A DNA stretch of 64,000 nucleotides from contig RPFO01000127.1 in assembly GCA_009746045.1 (NCBI GenBank), positions 836,050 to 900,049 of the forward strand, given 5' to 3'. The stretch is from Mesostigma viride (Eukaryota > Streptophyta > Mesostigmatophyceae > Mesostigmatales > Mesostigmataceae). This document shows positions 12,001 to 27,000 of this stretch, one piece after another (positions within the stretch are counted from its first letter, which is position 1; each line of letters starts with the position of its first letter). A program made the translations under genes and the position numbers. The notes beneath the pieces are model-generated. The model worked only from the letters and a program-made list of their open reading frames with translations, did no database searches and was not told the origin of the DNA.

Positions 12001-15000
12001 TTCATCGGAATGGCGTGCTCAGAGGCTCATTACCTGGATCACATGCCCGAAGCCCGCCCGGCTGCAATAATTAGGTTAGCACAGCCACCAATCGTCTCGC
12101 CTCGATCCTAATTCGCCATTTTGCAACGGTAAACCATCTTGTAATTCATTATCGTGCCTGGCAACTTTCCCCCACCGGCTACTGCCCGCAGGCCCCTTTT
12201 CCGTGCGGGTCACTTTGTGTCGTCCTCCCAGCCCGTCGGGTCGCAGGTCTTCCGGTCCCTACGCCAACGGGGTGACGCCGCTCCCCCCCAACCACGGGGG
12301 GGAGCTGCTCCCCCATCGCATGCCATTGCGCCCCCGAATGCTGGGGAGTCCCCGCCCCAGCTTGCTGGGGAGTCATCATCACCGGCCCAGCTTACGTCGG
12401 GGCGAGGCGGCGGCAGCAGCGCCAGCAGCCACAGCGTGGAACCCTCGCAGCAAAGGGAGGACCCCTCGGATCAAAGAGAGCAGGGAGGGGATGGCTCCAT
12501 GCAAAGGGAGGAGAGGGGGCGCGGTGTGGAGGGGGTGGAGGACGCCATGCGTGCGAGGGGGGCTGGTGGTGCCAGCGTGCGAGAGCCGCCTAGGTTGGTG
12601 GGGGATGGGGCGGGCCACGGACTGGTGACAGGGAGGAGTGCTAGACTTGTGTCGGTTTGTGAGCCTGGCTACCGCCATGGCCCCGCCACATTGGATATCC
12701 CAAGCGCCAGCAGACCCGTGGCATTTGATACGCCATCCTGTCAAAGGCCATGCACGGGTGATGCACGCGTGTCTATCCCGGACCACCGCGCGGGTGCACG
12801 CATGGGGTGGAGCAAGGGCCAAGATGTGCGCGTGCGGCAGCACAAGGACCCGCTTGGCCTGAGAGGGACGGGGCAGGGAACAGGCCTGGGCGGGAGAGAC
12901 AATGGTCTTGGTGGGCAAGATCAGGACGCGAATGTGCAGGAGGGGGATGGTAGGGCGAGGCCTGCGAACCATGGTGGAGAGGGCGTGCCGGTTGCCAGCA
13001 GGGGGCCATCGCTTGTGCCAGGTGCCCGCCTGGATAGCAAACGGAAGAGCACGGCAGCACCGCGGGGGGAGGCGGCGAGGGGCCGGAAACGGCCTGCAAC
13101 GACTGGCAGCCGGCACGCATCTGCAGGCCCTGAAGGCCAGGGTGGTGAGGTTGCTGCGCAGGGGGATGAAGGCTCCAGGGAGTGCCAGGAGACGGAACAG
13201 GGGCGTCGGGGAGTAGGAAGGAGAGGGGGCAGGCCTGCCCATACCGCAGCGGAGGTTGCTTCCGGTCAGGACGAGTTGGTGGCAGATGACAGGGCCAGGT
13301 TGGCAGATGCGGGGAGGGCGGTGGCAGCCAATGAGGCAGCGGCGACGATGGTCGATCCGGAAGGTCGGCATAACACTCTGGTCAACGAATCACAGGAGAT
13401 GGGAGCAGGCGTGGCGGCAGCGGCAGCGAAGAGGATCGGAAAGGCAAGAGCGATCGAAGAGCTCACGGTGGCTGAGCTGAGGCAGCGGTTGCGGGCGGCA
13501 GGTCTCTCGGTGACAGGTGCCAAGAGCGCTCTCGTGGAGAGGCTCAAAGGAGGACATGAGATGATGACGAGTGATGGCAAGGGCATGACAAGTCCACTCG
13601 GCGGTAGCGCTGGGGGTGGGGCGGCGCCCGACTTGCAGGGACCCAGGGTGCTGCGCAATCGTGGGGTGGCGGGTGGCTCATCACATGGCGACAACCTGCG
13701 CGGCGTGGCTGGTCATCCACGGGCTGTTGGTGATGATGACCAAGGGATGGCGCGCCATGGCGGAGGAGGTGTCGTCGAAAAAGAGTCGGGGCGGCTACCT
13801 GTCCGGCATGCTCGTGTGACGCGGTCGGTTGCTTCTGTCCCGCGTGGGGATGCCGGTGCGGGCGCCGGGACCCGTGCATGTGCGCGTGGTGGAGGTTACA
13901 GTGACCGCGCGAACAAGGGTGATCGGTATGGTGCGGAGAACGGTGACAATGACGGCCGTGGTGGCGGCGCGAGTGAGAATGGTGGTTGCGAGGACATTGA
14001 GGGGGAGAGGCGATGGACTGCCCTGGACGTGGAGGGGCAGGGGCATGGTGGCTTCGGCTCTGGGACCGACGGCAGTGAGTCCGAGTATGGTCGGGGTAGC
14101 GATGAAGAAGGAGAAGATGGCAGCATCTCTCAAGGATCAACGGAGGACGGATCATCGGACGAGGAGGGGGGTGCCAGCGGGGATGACTCGTCCGATGACT
14201 GGGATGAGGCCAATTCCTCGTCTCAAGGAGAGGATGACGGCTCGGATGAGGACTTTGACGCTGGCGACGCCGCACGTAGGGGCGGCCGAGGGGGTAGCGG
14301 AAAGGAAAGGGGGACTCACGCCCCTGCAGGTGGGCGCCGTGGCCGGGCCCTGGGCGCGGCACCAAGGGGCAGCACGGGGGCGGCGGCAGCACGTCAGCCT
14401 GCCAATGGGAAGCGCAGTTACAGAGGCAGGGATGGTGCTGCTGACGGTGATGATAATGATGACGAGGTGGTGGGCCATGAGGATGCTGGGGAGCATGATG
14501 GTGAAGGGGACGAGGGCCCAGCAGTGCCGAGGGCTGTCCGTGGCAAGGGCAAGGGCAAGGCGGTTGCAGGGGCCAGCGCGCGACGCAGTAAGCTGCGGAA
14601 GGTGGGCAGTGGCCCTGTCACGAATGGGTCGGCCCCCGCATCGGATGAGGCTGGGCACGGCGAGGGTCAAGACCTAGGGGCCATGCCCTCTGGCTTGGCC
14701 AAACCACCACCCTCTAGAAGCCAGCCAAGGAAACGGGGTGCTCACGGGTGGGGCGGCGGCGGCGGTGGTGGTGGCCGTGCCGGTGCCAGCAGAAGCAAGG
14801 CGGTAGCCGGGCCTCCTCCCCGGCAGAACTTTGTGAAGCTCAACCTCAAGCGCAAGTACGTCGACCGGGGGGGCACCAACACAGGGAAGGTGGGTGGCTT
14901 CCGGCGCGGTGGCAAGCCTGGGTACGGCCGGCCGTTCCGCAAGTACTGGCACCGGGACAAGGGGTTTGGAGCGGGAATGGACCGTGCCGGGTGGGAGAAG

Positions 15001-18000
15001 AAGCAGGTGATCTGGGAGGAGCTGGAGCGACCGAGCGGGGAGAACCCGCCACCTGGTGTGGGGCCGTACGTGGGCCCTCAAGATGGTACGTGAAAGGTTG
15101 GGCGTGGGTCTGTTGGTGCGGCGCATTAGGGCAGGTCAAGGAGACTCTTACTCTCTTAGTACCCAAGTGACGCAGTCATGCGATCTAATTACAGAAAGTT
15201 ACCATGCTCTCGCCCCCTTCTTCCCTCTTCTATTCCCCCCTTTCTCCCGTCCCCTTCTCCGCCCCTTCTCCGCCAGTTCGCTGGTGGCTGAAGGTGCCCT
15301 ACAGCTGTTTCTTCCGCCCTTGTGCGAGCATTTTCAGATGCATAGTTCATTTTGTCTTTAACATAATGACCCCAAAACGCAGCTATACTGGTGTGGACCC
15401 CTTCCTAGCGCCCTACTTTTACCTGTCTTGCTTGTGACAGAACATGCCGAAGTTGTGCTTTACCTTGCATTTTCAACCACACAATCATACTCCTGATGGC
15501 AGCATGAAAACCCTTGTCACTCTGGAGGGTGTACGCAAGCAGTGGCACGCATCTGCTGTCGAATATGTGCCACCAGGATTCGAGCGCAGTTCCAACGGGG
15601 TCACCTCGCGCAGCGTTGGGACCGCGAGCATGCACCGTCCGTCCTTCGCCCAATCGACTGTGAAGTGTCGATACTGCGGCATCCGGCTCTTGTTATTCTT
15701 TTCACTTCTGCATGTTTCCAGTCACCCTTGCCATCCCTGTCACGTCAGCGTGTTTCCCTATCAGAGTGTGTCAAGAGCCAACCATGGGCGTCACCGCAGT
15801 CACGTTTTGTGCACATACCAAGGAAAGGAAACTTGGTTGGGGCTGCCTGCATACCTCTTTGATCAATCCAAGCACCCAGATCGGCTTTGTCTGGGTGCTA
15901 TTCACCCTATTACCTCATCCTTTTTGCTTTTATTGTTTTCATTGTTCTTCGACACTATGCTACTCTATCTGCCCTATTACCTCATCCTTATTGTTATCAT
16001 TGTTCTTGTAGTAATTTAAAACTTGGTTTCTCTATCCACCCTCATACCTCATGGTCGTCATTATTCTTCTTGTTGTTGTTATTACTATGCTATGCTATCC
16101 ACCCTAATACCTCATGGTCGTCATTATTCTTCTTGTTGTTGTTATTACTATCATACTATGCTATGCTATCCACCCTTGAGGCAGACCAGTGTCAGCTGAC
16201 CCACCATGCACATGAACTGGTGCGTCGCTGTGCGTTAATCAAACCACAGACGCATCCGACGGAGATGAGGATCTGCCCGGTAGCGCTGCCCCACAGCAGC
16301 GGGGGGGGGTGGCATCTGCCAACATGCCACCCGGACGGCGGCCAATGAGCATCACCGAGGCGCGCTGGGCCGCCAGCGGTGACGGCTCCGGGTTTAAGAT
16401 GGTGGCCAAGCACACAGCTGGTCCGCCGTGGAGTGAGGCCGATGCCGCGGAGCTGGCGGGGCTGTGCGATCAGGTGGGTGTCGCCATCACGCCATGCCTT
16501 TGTGTGTGCGGTGTGTGTGCCCGTGTGCGTGCACACGCGGCTTAGTTGTGTGTTTGTGTATGTGTGTTGGTTAGCGTGTTTGGTGTGTTTATGTGTACCA
16601 CTATGTTTTTTTTGTGTGTGTCCTGCATGGGTGAAGGTCAGCACCTGTTATTGCTATCATTTTCCAGTAGAACTGACTGCTAATTTCTCAATGTCATAGT
16701 TATCCGGATTCGGGACACCGCATCACCTTCCATCGTGCACGTGAATGCACCCTGGCTGGCCCCAACCCTATCTCTGGCCAACCAGGCGCGCGACGCACCA
16801 AGTGAGGAGACGTTACTGCCGGTGCTCCGCAAGCTGTTCGGCTTCCCCTCACTGCGCCAGGGACAGCTGGACATCATGCAGCGGGTGCTGGCAGGGCAAT
16901 CGACGATGGCCATCCTGCCCACGGGGGGGGGGAAATCGCTCTGCTACCAGGTAAGTCAAAGACATCTGCATCCCTCTGTACGTGTGTTTGCACATCTTAG
17001 CTGGTATGTGTTTCCACAACTCGGCATGCTTTCCGCTCTCTCCTCCCATCAACGCCTAACACGTCCTATCCAGTGCCCAGGGATTCGCCACCCAATCCGT
17101 GTAGGCCATGCACCGCCATGCTCCTCTTCACCATGTATTGTGGAGCTATAACCTTACGTCAACATAGGGTGACGTCCGCAAGCCAGCAACGTCCAGAGAC
17201 CAAGTCCCAAAAAATTCTGGGCGTGGGTCGGGTTCTTTCGTTGGCTGCCAGGCATGTCTGCACACGACCATATCCGCATATATGCATGTCCAGATGGCTG
17301 CTTCCTGCATCGATTTGCAAGCCTTATGACGATGTCGTTACTCCATGAGCGGGCATGTATCTCCCTTCCCTGGCACCACACCCTGCAGCTGCCCGCGGCG
17401 ATTCTGCCGGGCGTTACGCTGGTGGTGTCGCCCCTCCTCTCGCTCATGGAGGACCAGCTGCAGCACCTGCCACCAGGGCTCCCTGGGGCCAGTATCACCA
17501 GCGCTCAGGTAAGTCAGGCATCGAGGGCAGGTTCATGGAGGATGTTTAGCTTCCCAGGTAAGACTCCTGGTACCTGGCACCTGGCACCTGGCACCTGGCA
17601 CCTGGCACCTGGCACCTGGCGTGGCCGCCCTTGGTCTTAAGGTAAGTAGCCGTCTCCATTGCTCTTGTTAACAGTCTCCTAGTCTTCCGCCGTCTCCATT
17701 CCTCCTACAACAATGAAGGTTGATTTCTTACGACAAGTACCTCGGTCACCTCATCCATGGTCATGGTGGATGACCAATCATCATCACTTCCTCCGAGGCA
17801 TTGCTCGTGCTGTCCCTCACACAAAACATATCAGAAGCAGTAAAAGAAAACAGAACAAACGAAAGCATCCGCCTCTTGGGCCTCTCTCTTCCTGCTGGTC
17901 TTCGGCACATGAGCCCTCTGTCATGACTGTCAGGCGCTCACTTTCTGACAAGAGAAGACAGACTTTTGTTTGCAGCCAGCCATGTAGCTTGCCTCGTACT

Positions 18001-21000
18001 TCTTGCCAATGGGCCGCTTGACCTTCACAATCGGGGCTGCACCACCTGTGCCTGCCCACCACGCCGCATGCCCACTCCTCAGTGTGTTCCCCATGGCAAG
18101 TGCGGAGGGCACGCTCATAGTTCACGCCCACCGTCTTCGTTAATAAGTTTAGGGTTTATAGGGTCTTCATCCTATTCGTTAGGGCCGGTTGGATCCCGAT
18201 TTCTAACACAGTTTTCCAGCCCGAATGGTTTGCCCTGAATTTCCTGGGTGGGCACGCGCGCCGGGTGTTCTACATGGATATTGGGTGGACCTTGGGCCTT
18301 TTGCTCTGTCTGGGTTGCAGACGCCAGCAGAGATGGCGGACGTGATGGACCGGCTGGCGGCCGGCAAGCTCAAGGTAGGGGAGTGTCTATAACTCTGAGC
18401 ATGCTTTTCGAGTCCTTCCATGTGCACTACGGGAGACCTGTTTCCCTGATGTCGTTTCCTGCTCTGCATTGCTCCGTGGCATGTCATTGAAATTGGTTTT
18501 AACTGTGCACCTGAATACGTGCACCCGTTCCTGTGGTCCCTGCATCAATTCTCTTTGCTCCTCTCCCCCCCCTTTACGTCCCCCCCCCGCCCCACCCACC
18601 CACCCCTTCGCCCCAGGTGCTCCTGGTCTCCCCCGAGCGCCTGCTGAGCCAGCGCTTCCTGTCCGCCCTCCACCGCCTGCCACGCATCTCCCTCGCTGTC
18701 GTGGACGAGGCGCACTGCGTGGCCGAGTGGTGGGTGTCCCCCCCTGTGTGCGTGGCCGAGTGGTGGTGGTCCAATATCATCGCAATATCCGTTGTGGATC
18801 TCCTTACTTGGGTTGTCACTGTGTGGTTGTGGCGGAGTAATGGGTGCGTTGAGTCACTCCCGAGCCCGCAAATTGCTCTCCTCGCACTTTAAGCCTTACT
18901 ACCTGCCATGACACTGTCGTACTGCTTATAGTGACCCTACCTATACAATGTTCTCCTTGTCCTTGACCAGTTGTATAAGCCCCATGGCACTTGCCCCCTG
19001 TGTGCTTATGCACCCCTTGCATTCCCCCCCCTACTTCCCCCCTTGTTCTCCCCCCCCCAGGTCGCACAACTTCCGGCCCGTCTACTTCCGTCTGGGCGAA
19101 GTGCTGGCACACAGCCTGCAAGTGCGCTGTGTGCTGGCGCTGACCGCCACCGCGACCGTGGGCGTTCAGCACAGCGTGGCCGAGGGGCTGTGCATCCCTG
19201 AGGACGGCATCATCTGCCCGGGCGACATGGCGCGCCGCAACCTCAAGCTCTCAGTCGAGGACTGCACGGGGATGGGCAACGAGAGGAGGTGTGTAGTATG
19301 CATCCTGTCCTCACCAGTAAAAAGTACATTTCAACTCGTCACTTTGTACTATTACTTGCATTACCTATTGTATTGCTTCTATTGCGTTACCTACTAGCAT
19401 CACCTCTTGTATAGGCCGTGCCCTGTGGACTATGCAGCATGCAGGCGGAGGGACCACGACAGAAGGCTAGGGTGGCATGGCCGGCAGGTCTATAAACGAT
19501 AGGAGGCATCTGGTGTACTGACATCTGGACTTGTATTCACAACTATCAGCATCTGCTTGATTTCCATGCTCCTGCCCTGCCGCTCGTGTCATTTACTCGA
19601 TGCCATGCTGCCAACCTCCAATAGATTCTCGAAGCTTCTCTCGTTGATGAAGTCGCCGCAGTACAGCTGCCACCCGGTCATCATCTACACCAGCTACAAG
19701 GTGGGCGTAGTTGTAATAATGACTCGAGTTCTGAGCATGAGTAACCGTGTTTACGCCAGCTACATGGTGGGCTTGGCAGCTTAGCTGTAATCATAGCACC
19801 TTGGTGACATCTCTTTGCACTTTGTAATATATATTGCCACCAGCTACAAGGTGGGCTTTGACGCGGTAGTAATAATTGTAGCCTTAGTTCTCTATTGACA
19901 AGAGCTACGAGGTGGGACTGATCACACTGGTCTAGTTCTTACAGTCTCTGTCCTAGTGCCTACAGCTAGGATGCGGGCGGTGTATTTGTAATACTGAACA
20001 ACCCCATACGTACTTGTAATACTAGTCATAGTTGCAATGAAAACACCGACAAAGCAACTGCTATTAGCAATACCACATCTCATCGTCCCTGCCGTGTGGA
20101 TCGGCTATGAATTGTGATGGCTGCGGGCAGGGTACCATCCCAACTAATCCTGAGTGCTCATCAGTGCTTGTGTGCCACGCGCTACCATGACATGGAGTGC
20201 CAAACCAGTAAATGGCCACAGCAGACCAGGCACAGCACACATCACCACAGTACGTTCTCCCATTTCCAGCGCATGGACCCGTGTCATAAGGACTGTCCTG
20301 TAGGCGGCTTGCCTGGCCCGTGATCCAGCCTCCCTTGTGCCACTGATGTGTCTCGGTATGAACACCCGCCTTCTGCTGCTGGCAAACACAGTGACCTAGC
20401 ACACTGCCCAGCGGGTACACTTGCCGTTTAGTGCTCTCCCCTTCAGCTCTCTTCTCCCTCCGGTTCCTGCCTTACCCTATTTCTTGCCTGTCCTCTGGAC
20501 ACTGTGTGATGTTTGCCAGCACCAAGCGGACGACGTCGCGTCCAAGCTCACACAGTGCGGCATCCTGGCCATGGTGCGTGGAGCATCCAGTGTGTTTAGT
20601 GCAGTGACAGAGTGTGGCCCGGTATCATGCAAGTAAAGGCACTCATTCATACAAGTGGTAAGTGGCTGATCTCCTGGCCATTATGTCTGGGGTGTGTGCG
20701 TGCAAGCGCACAGAAGGTAACCGGGCAAACTAAAAGTCTCCATGGTGCCTTCCTCTATTTGGATGGTGCTCCAAACGCATGACAATTGCTATCAGTGGCC
20801 ATCGCGTGGTACAGTGTGCTAAGTGCAGAGAATCTAGCCAGCGACTACTAGAAGGGGCCATAGAGCTTGCATGTGGATGGGCACAGAGCGTGACCGGCCA
20901 TGTAGTTGGCTGGCCATATAATAATTATAACTGGCATGGCTACATAATGGTAAATAATTGGTTGGCCATATATTAATTATAACTGGCCTGGCTACATAAT

Positions 21001-24000
21001 TGTAAATGATTGGCCGGCCATATAATAATTATAACTGGCCTGGCTACATAATTGTAAATGATTGGCCGGCCATAAAATAATTATAATTGGCCTGGCTATA
21101 TAATCATAAATGATTGGCCGGCCATGTGTCTGGCCATGGTTCGTATCGCGGAGAAGTGTGTTGGGCGTAGCTGGCTAGCATTTCGTGCGCCACGCTGCAT
21201 GGGCGCCCATGGTGCGGCGTGCAGAACATGGCGGACGAGAAATCTGGAAGAAATTGGACGTGGTGCGGAAAACCTAGTGAGCATGAGTAGCGGTGTCCAG
21301 GTTAGCCACCCTTGAATGTCTTTCCCTCGCCTGCCATAACCTCATATGCCTACTGCTTGCTTCCGCCACGCCACCCCTCCTGGGTCCTTCCGCCTCCCTC
21401 CTCCTTTCTCCAACATCCAGCCTCCCTCCATTCTCCTTCCTGCTCCGTTCTTCGGTCCTCTACCCCTCAGTCCCCTGCCCTGCCTGTGTCTGCCTCGCAT
21501 CCTCGCCTCCGCACCCCCGCCCCCCCCCCCCCCCCGTCCTAAAACCATCCAGGCTTATCACGCGGGGTTGGATTCGAAGCAACGCGCGCGCGTGCAGGAC
21601 GTGTTCTTCCGCAACCGTCTGCGCGTGGTGGGTGCTGCCAACCCGTCTACCAGTAGATGACGGCAGACGATGGAGGGGGGCAGGGGTGGACTGATTAATG
21701 ATCATGCTGCCGGCACCTGTAGGTTCACAGTGATGGCATGTGCGTGCTGCCTAAACCCGATACCCTATACCGCGATTGTGCTCGCGACCCTGTACGGCCA
21801 TTCCACTCGCAAACCCATACCGCGATTGCATCCGTGCTACATGGCTCGCACACACAAGAGTCATGATGAACGTCACAGTGGCTGACTGCACCTGGCGGGA
21901 TGCGTCTTTGGCTCCCCATGGGTGTCTGGACCAGTCCACGTTAGGGGAAAGGAGGGCACGTAGCCTCATGGAGTATCAGTGAGACAAGTCCGGAAACTTA
22001 CTTCGTTTATGGGAACTTTGTTTGTGGGAACTTACTACTAGTCTGGCTAGACATGAGGACACGGGTTTACTGTCCGCCCAACATCCAAGCCTTGTCAGGT
22101 GACAAGGCATCGCAATACGTCGGGTCCTGGACGACTCAGATGTGTGCATCTGGCCTTGCTTTCACACCCCCACACAGTCAGGTACTGGGTGTTATAGTGA
22201 CAAGGCATCGCAATACGTCGGGTCCTGGACGACTCAGATGTGTGCATGTGGCCTTGCTTTCACACACCCCCACAGACAGGTACTGTGTGGTATAGTGACT
22301 TAGTAAACTGGCTTGATAAATTTATTCTTTCAAAAAATGTTGTTTTTGAAACGGGCCTTATGGCGTTTGGTAAGTTTGCCTGACTTGGAAGTGTGTGGAA
22401 TATCTGCACGGCATGGTTGTCGGCAGGTGGTCGCGACGGTTGCATTTGGCATGGGCCTCGACAAGCTCGACATTGGGGGGGTAAGTGCCGTATGCAAGGG
22501 CAGGGCACTACCCTCGTTTCAGGGGGTAAATTCAGGGGCATGCATGTCTGAAAAAGGAGGATATATAATCAAGCACCGGTGGGCTAGGGTACGCATTGAT
22601 GCAAGGATGGGATAGTTTGGGAGGGGGTGGAAGTAATCCACTTTCGCATAAGGGCAGGCAGCCGTTACGTTGGCAGGTTTAGCCCTTGTTGGCTGCCTCT
22701 TGATGTTTGTTCGTTCTGCCCTCATCTCTCTTGTGCTGTGTCCCCCTGTGTCTGCGCGCGTGTCAGTGGGGGTGGAAGGGAGGAGGGGCGTGGGTAGATG
22801 TGGGCTGGGCCTGGCATGCGTGTTTTACATCACCACGCAATACCTCCTCGAACCGTTGAGCTTTGAGCTTCGCGAGCTCCTCACAAGCCACTGTGATGGC
22901 ACCAGCAAGGCAGGTATTCTTGAACATAATTTGCCTGCTCCATCCTTTTCCCTGTTTCTGGCGGGTCTTTTGTAGCACCTAAGCTAACGCTTGTAAGCCA
23001 ACATCCGCATGTTCCCTGGGCTTGCAACGTGCCCCTGTTGCGGTCCATCCCGTGACGTACGGTGTACAGGTCATCCACTACTGCCTTCCCCGAAGCATCG
23101 AAAGCTATGTTCAGGTACGTTCTTGTTTGCATGCAGAGCTGGTGAATCTTACTGTAGTTCTTAATAACCCGAACCCCCTCTGCGTCCCCCCAAAACATTC
23201 ATTGCAGCTGGTTTGTTTCCAGTCCAGCTACTTCGCACATGAACCTGGGGCCTTTACCCTTGCCGTGTTGCCAGCATAAGCACACTAGGGGGAACTCTGT
23301 TCATCGCGTAGAAATTAAGTATAACAGATCTTTTGACGGTTCTCCCTGCAGTTGATGACAACCGGGATTTGACGTCCCCACCATTTAAGCCAAATGAAGT
23401 TGTACAAACGCCTGTGAATAGATCGCAAATGCTCCCTGATTCGACAGTGAAAATTAATGTCATGCGCCTGCTTCACCCCCCGGCTGCGGATGCTCGCAGG
23501 AGATTGGCCGCGCCGGGCGTGACGGTCGCGAAGCCCATTGCACCATCTTGCTGGACGACGGGGACTTCCTGCGCATGCGCGCGCAGACACACAGGTGAGG
23601 GGCATGCGCTCGCATACACACCGGGGAGGAGCCGTCGCACAGGGGAGCAGGGAGAGGAAAGTCAAACATCTGAGGGGCAGACGCACCAGTGAGCGGAACC
23701 AGCTGCCAGCGGGCTATGAAAGCAGGAGAGTGGCTTGGCTTGCGATGCGGTAGGAGTGGTCCGCCGGTTCCCTGGGCGCCATGTACGTATCTCACCATGC
23801 ACGGTTACAATAGCGTGCACATGCAATACGGCTGCACGTGTGCTGGTGGGCGCGCATGGAGCAGCGCAACCGGGGGCATGCAGATGAGGACTGGCCGTCC
23901 GGTGGGTCCTGGCCCGTCCATGCGGTCATCCTTTGGCGGGGTAGGCCAGCCAGTTTTTCTCGGGTGCAATCCTCATGGGCCTATCAGATGGTAAATCCCC

Positions 24001-27000
24001 CTTAATATAGAAATGCCTACTCTTACTGCTAGAATATGACAATTTCTTCTTAACGCAGCTGTGGCCCCCCTCCCCCCTTCTTCCCATTCTCAAGGGAGTG
24101 CCAAGGATTTAATACCACCCTAATTGGGCAATGTCATTACACCTGTTTTTGGTTTTCGCGCTGGCATCCTGCATTGGAACTTTCCCTCTTTGGTAACTAT
24201 CTCGGCACTCCTAGTAATCCCTTCTTATGCTGCCATTGCTGCTTCCTGCACTCCTAGTAATCCCTTCTTATGCTGCCATTGCTGCTTCCTGCACTCCTAG
24301 TAATCCCTTCTTATGCTGCCATTGCTGCTTCCTGCACTCCTAGTAATCCCTTCTTATGCTGCCATTGCTGCTTCCTGCCGGGTGTGGTGTCATCATGTCA
24401 GCAAAACATGCATACATCACTCCGCCTGCAATGGTCCCTGTCGGCGCCGGTGGCAGTTGCATCTTCCGTACCTACGTTGGCTTAGCGTGGCGTGACAGCC
24501 CCCTTTTCCTGCCATTCATGCCATGGCCTGACAGCACCCTTTTCCTGCCACCTGGCATGCCACGCCCCTGTTTCTGCGTCTCTCTTCATGCAATCATGAT
24601 GTGGCGCCCGCTCGCGATGACATCAGCGATGGCCAGGACAAGGCCACGGTGCTCCGCTTCCTGCAGCGCGTGTACAGCAAGCAGCATCGGTGGGAGGCCG
24701 GGATCTCCCTCGCCGGCAACAACTCGCATCCGGCACACCAGGCGCCGGGCAACAAAGGCCAACAGGGGGGTGGTCCCCCGGTGCTGTGTGGTGCCATTCG
24801 GGTGGACACAGCGACACGTGACCTGGACATGAAGGAGGAGGTGGGTGCCCCCACTTCGCCATATCTAGAAATTACGTTATAGAAATGGGTGAAAGCTAGG
24901 GGGGGGGGTGTTTGGTGCGATGACGCAACGTGGTGTGAGCCAGAGCACGCTGCATGCTGGCATACATAACAGGTTACACCCATGATTTATGCTGGCATAC
25001 ATAACAGGTTACACCCATCCACTTCTAACGCTAACCTACTGACGCTTGGGTTGCACCAGACAACAATAGTTTTTTACAAATAAGTACAGCTTAATAGAGC
25101 CAACATGCACTGTAGGGCTCCTAACAAGTGCTAAAGGGGGTCTTTGGGTGGCTGCCACAAAAGTGGACTTATGCCTATTCCCCTGGCCTCTTTTGGACAA
25201 CTGGTATAACAAGTTCAGGGTGGGTGGGTGGGGGACCAAAAGAGGCTTTGCTGCCATTGCCTCGTCTGCCTAAATGCTAGTCCACAAGGGCCGTCAGGCT
25301 GGCGCGGCGCTGGCACTGGCGTTGGTACCGAAATTGCAGCGGTACCGGCGCTGGCGCTGGCGCTGCGCCAGGTCTGCCCCTACCATCCCCCGTCACTTGA
25401 GCCACTGCTATTAAAGGTTCGTTTTCACAAATTCGTACAGATTTTCTAAGTCTTTCTACCGCGCGCAGGCGGTAGACCGCACACAGGCGGAACGAACCAC
25501 TACCGGTCACAGCCGGCGCACCTCCTCCTCCTAGTCTTACGCGGCAAATTCTATTCGGCCGCACCCCAGACTTCCGTAGTCCCGCTATAACGCAGATAGG
25601 GTGAGCAAAAGCTCGGATAATCCACTTCTAACGCTAACCTACTGACGCTTGGGTTGCACCAGACAACAATAGTTTTTTACAAATAAGTACAGCTTAATAG
25701 AGCCAACATGCACTGTAGGGCTCCTAACAAGTGCTAAAGGGGGTCTTTGGGTGGCTGCCACAAAAGTGGACTTATGCCTATTCCCCACCTTCCCTTCCTG
25801 GCCGACTTCGTCAGCAAATCCGGAACGTCGTTTCACATCCGCCACGTCGGTTTGTTGTCAATTCCGGTGATACCGCTGCAATGTCGCCGTCGGTTAGTAG
25901 GGCACCCCCCTCTCATGCCAGCTCGTCCCCCGCCTATGCTGCCGCTACCCCCGTCACATCTCATGGCAAGGCGGCAAGGTCCCCAGCGGGGTCGAGCATC
26001 TCGTTCCCTCCCACGTGGTATGCAGAGCGTGCATTGGAAAGGCGAAGTTGGGGGGGTATCGTCCCCCCCGACTCCGGTCCGGACTTGAGGATTTCTAACC
26101 ATGGCGACTGGGCAGGTTGCCCCGCAGGCCAATTGACGCCTCAATTTCCTGCGCTTCCATCCCTTCAGGAAGGCCGCTATCTCATACGTCACTCAGTCTA
26201 CGAAATCGTAGTGCATTATTTTATGTTATTTTTCCATCTCGCGGCCCCGCGGACCTAGATGCACCCCACTTCTCCAATCTGGGCCGATAGAGGGCCAAAT
26301 TTCGAGCCGCCGCTCTCCTTGCGCGCGGCTAACATTACTGATTAAATTTCCAGCCCTCCCGCCGCAGCGGCAAGGCCGTTAGCCCGTCTAATAATCGCCC
26401 TAGCGAATTAGTCACGTTGGCAGCATATGCCAGCAAATTGCGGACCAAAAGAGGCTTTGCTGCCATTGCCTCGTCTGCCTAAATGCTAGTCCACAAGGGC
26501 CGTCAGGCTGGCGCGGCGCTGGCACTGGCGTTGGTACCGAAATTGCAGCGGTACCGGCGCTGGCGCTGGCGCTGCGCCAGGTCTGCCCCTACCATCCCCC
26601 GTCACTTGAGCCACTGCTATTAAAGGTAGGGCTGGGACATCCGGGTCATTTCGCGACCCGAACACGAACACGAACACCTGGGGAGAGTACCCGAACCCGA
26701 ATACCGAACATGTTCGGTACATTTCCAGGTGACCCGAACCCGAACACGAACATGTTCGGTACAGGTTGAAGGTGACCCGAACCCGAACCCGAACATTACC
26801 CGAACATTTTACCGAACACGAACAATTCATAACGATACACTTGTGAGTAGGATACGGACACCATCGAGGACAATTGAACTGTCACAAAAGAAAAATGCTA
26901 GCTGTCGTCTGAACTTCTGAAACCGATAGAAATAAACCTTCGTACTTTGTTATCTTCTTCATTGGCTGGTACTGAAATGTCGAATGATAAGTGAAAAGTT

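Noticed and set aside
13544-14392. 282-codon minus-strand ORF over helicase exon 3
   Set aside because: His/Pro/Arg-rich shadow of the sense exon with the SAP domain; no independent evidence.
16668-16785. Use of the acceptor-like tttccag at 16667 or catag at 16699 for helicase exon 5
   Set aside because: They give a stop or the wrong phase after exon 4; the acceptor at 16785 fits phase 0 and the RecQ alignment.
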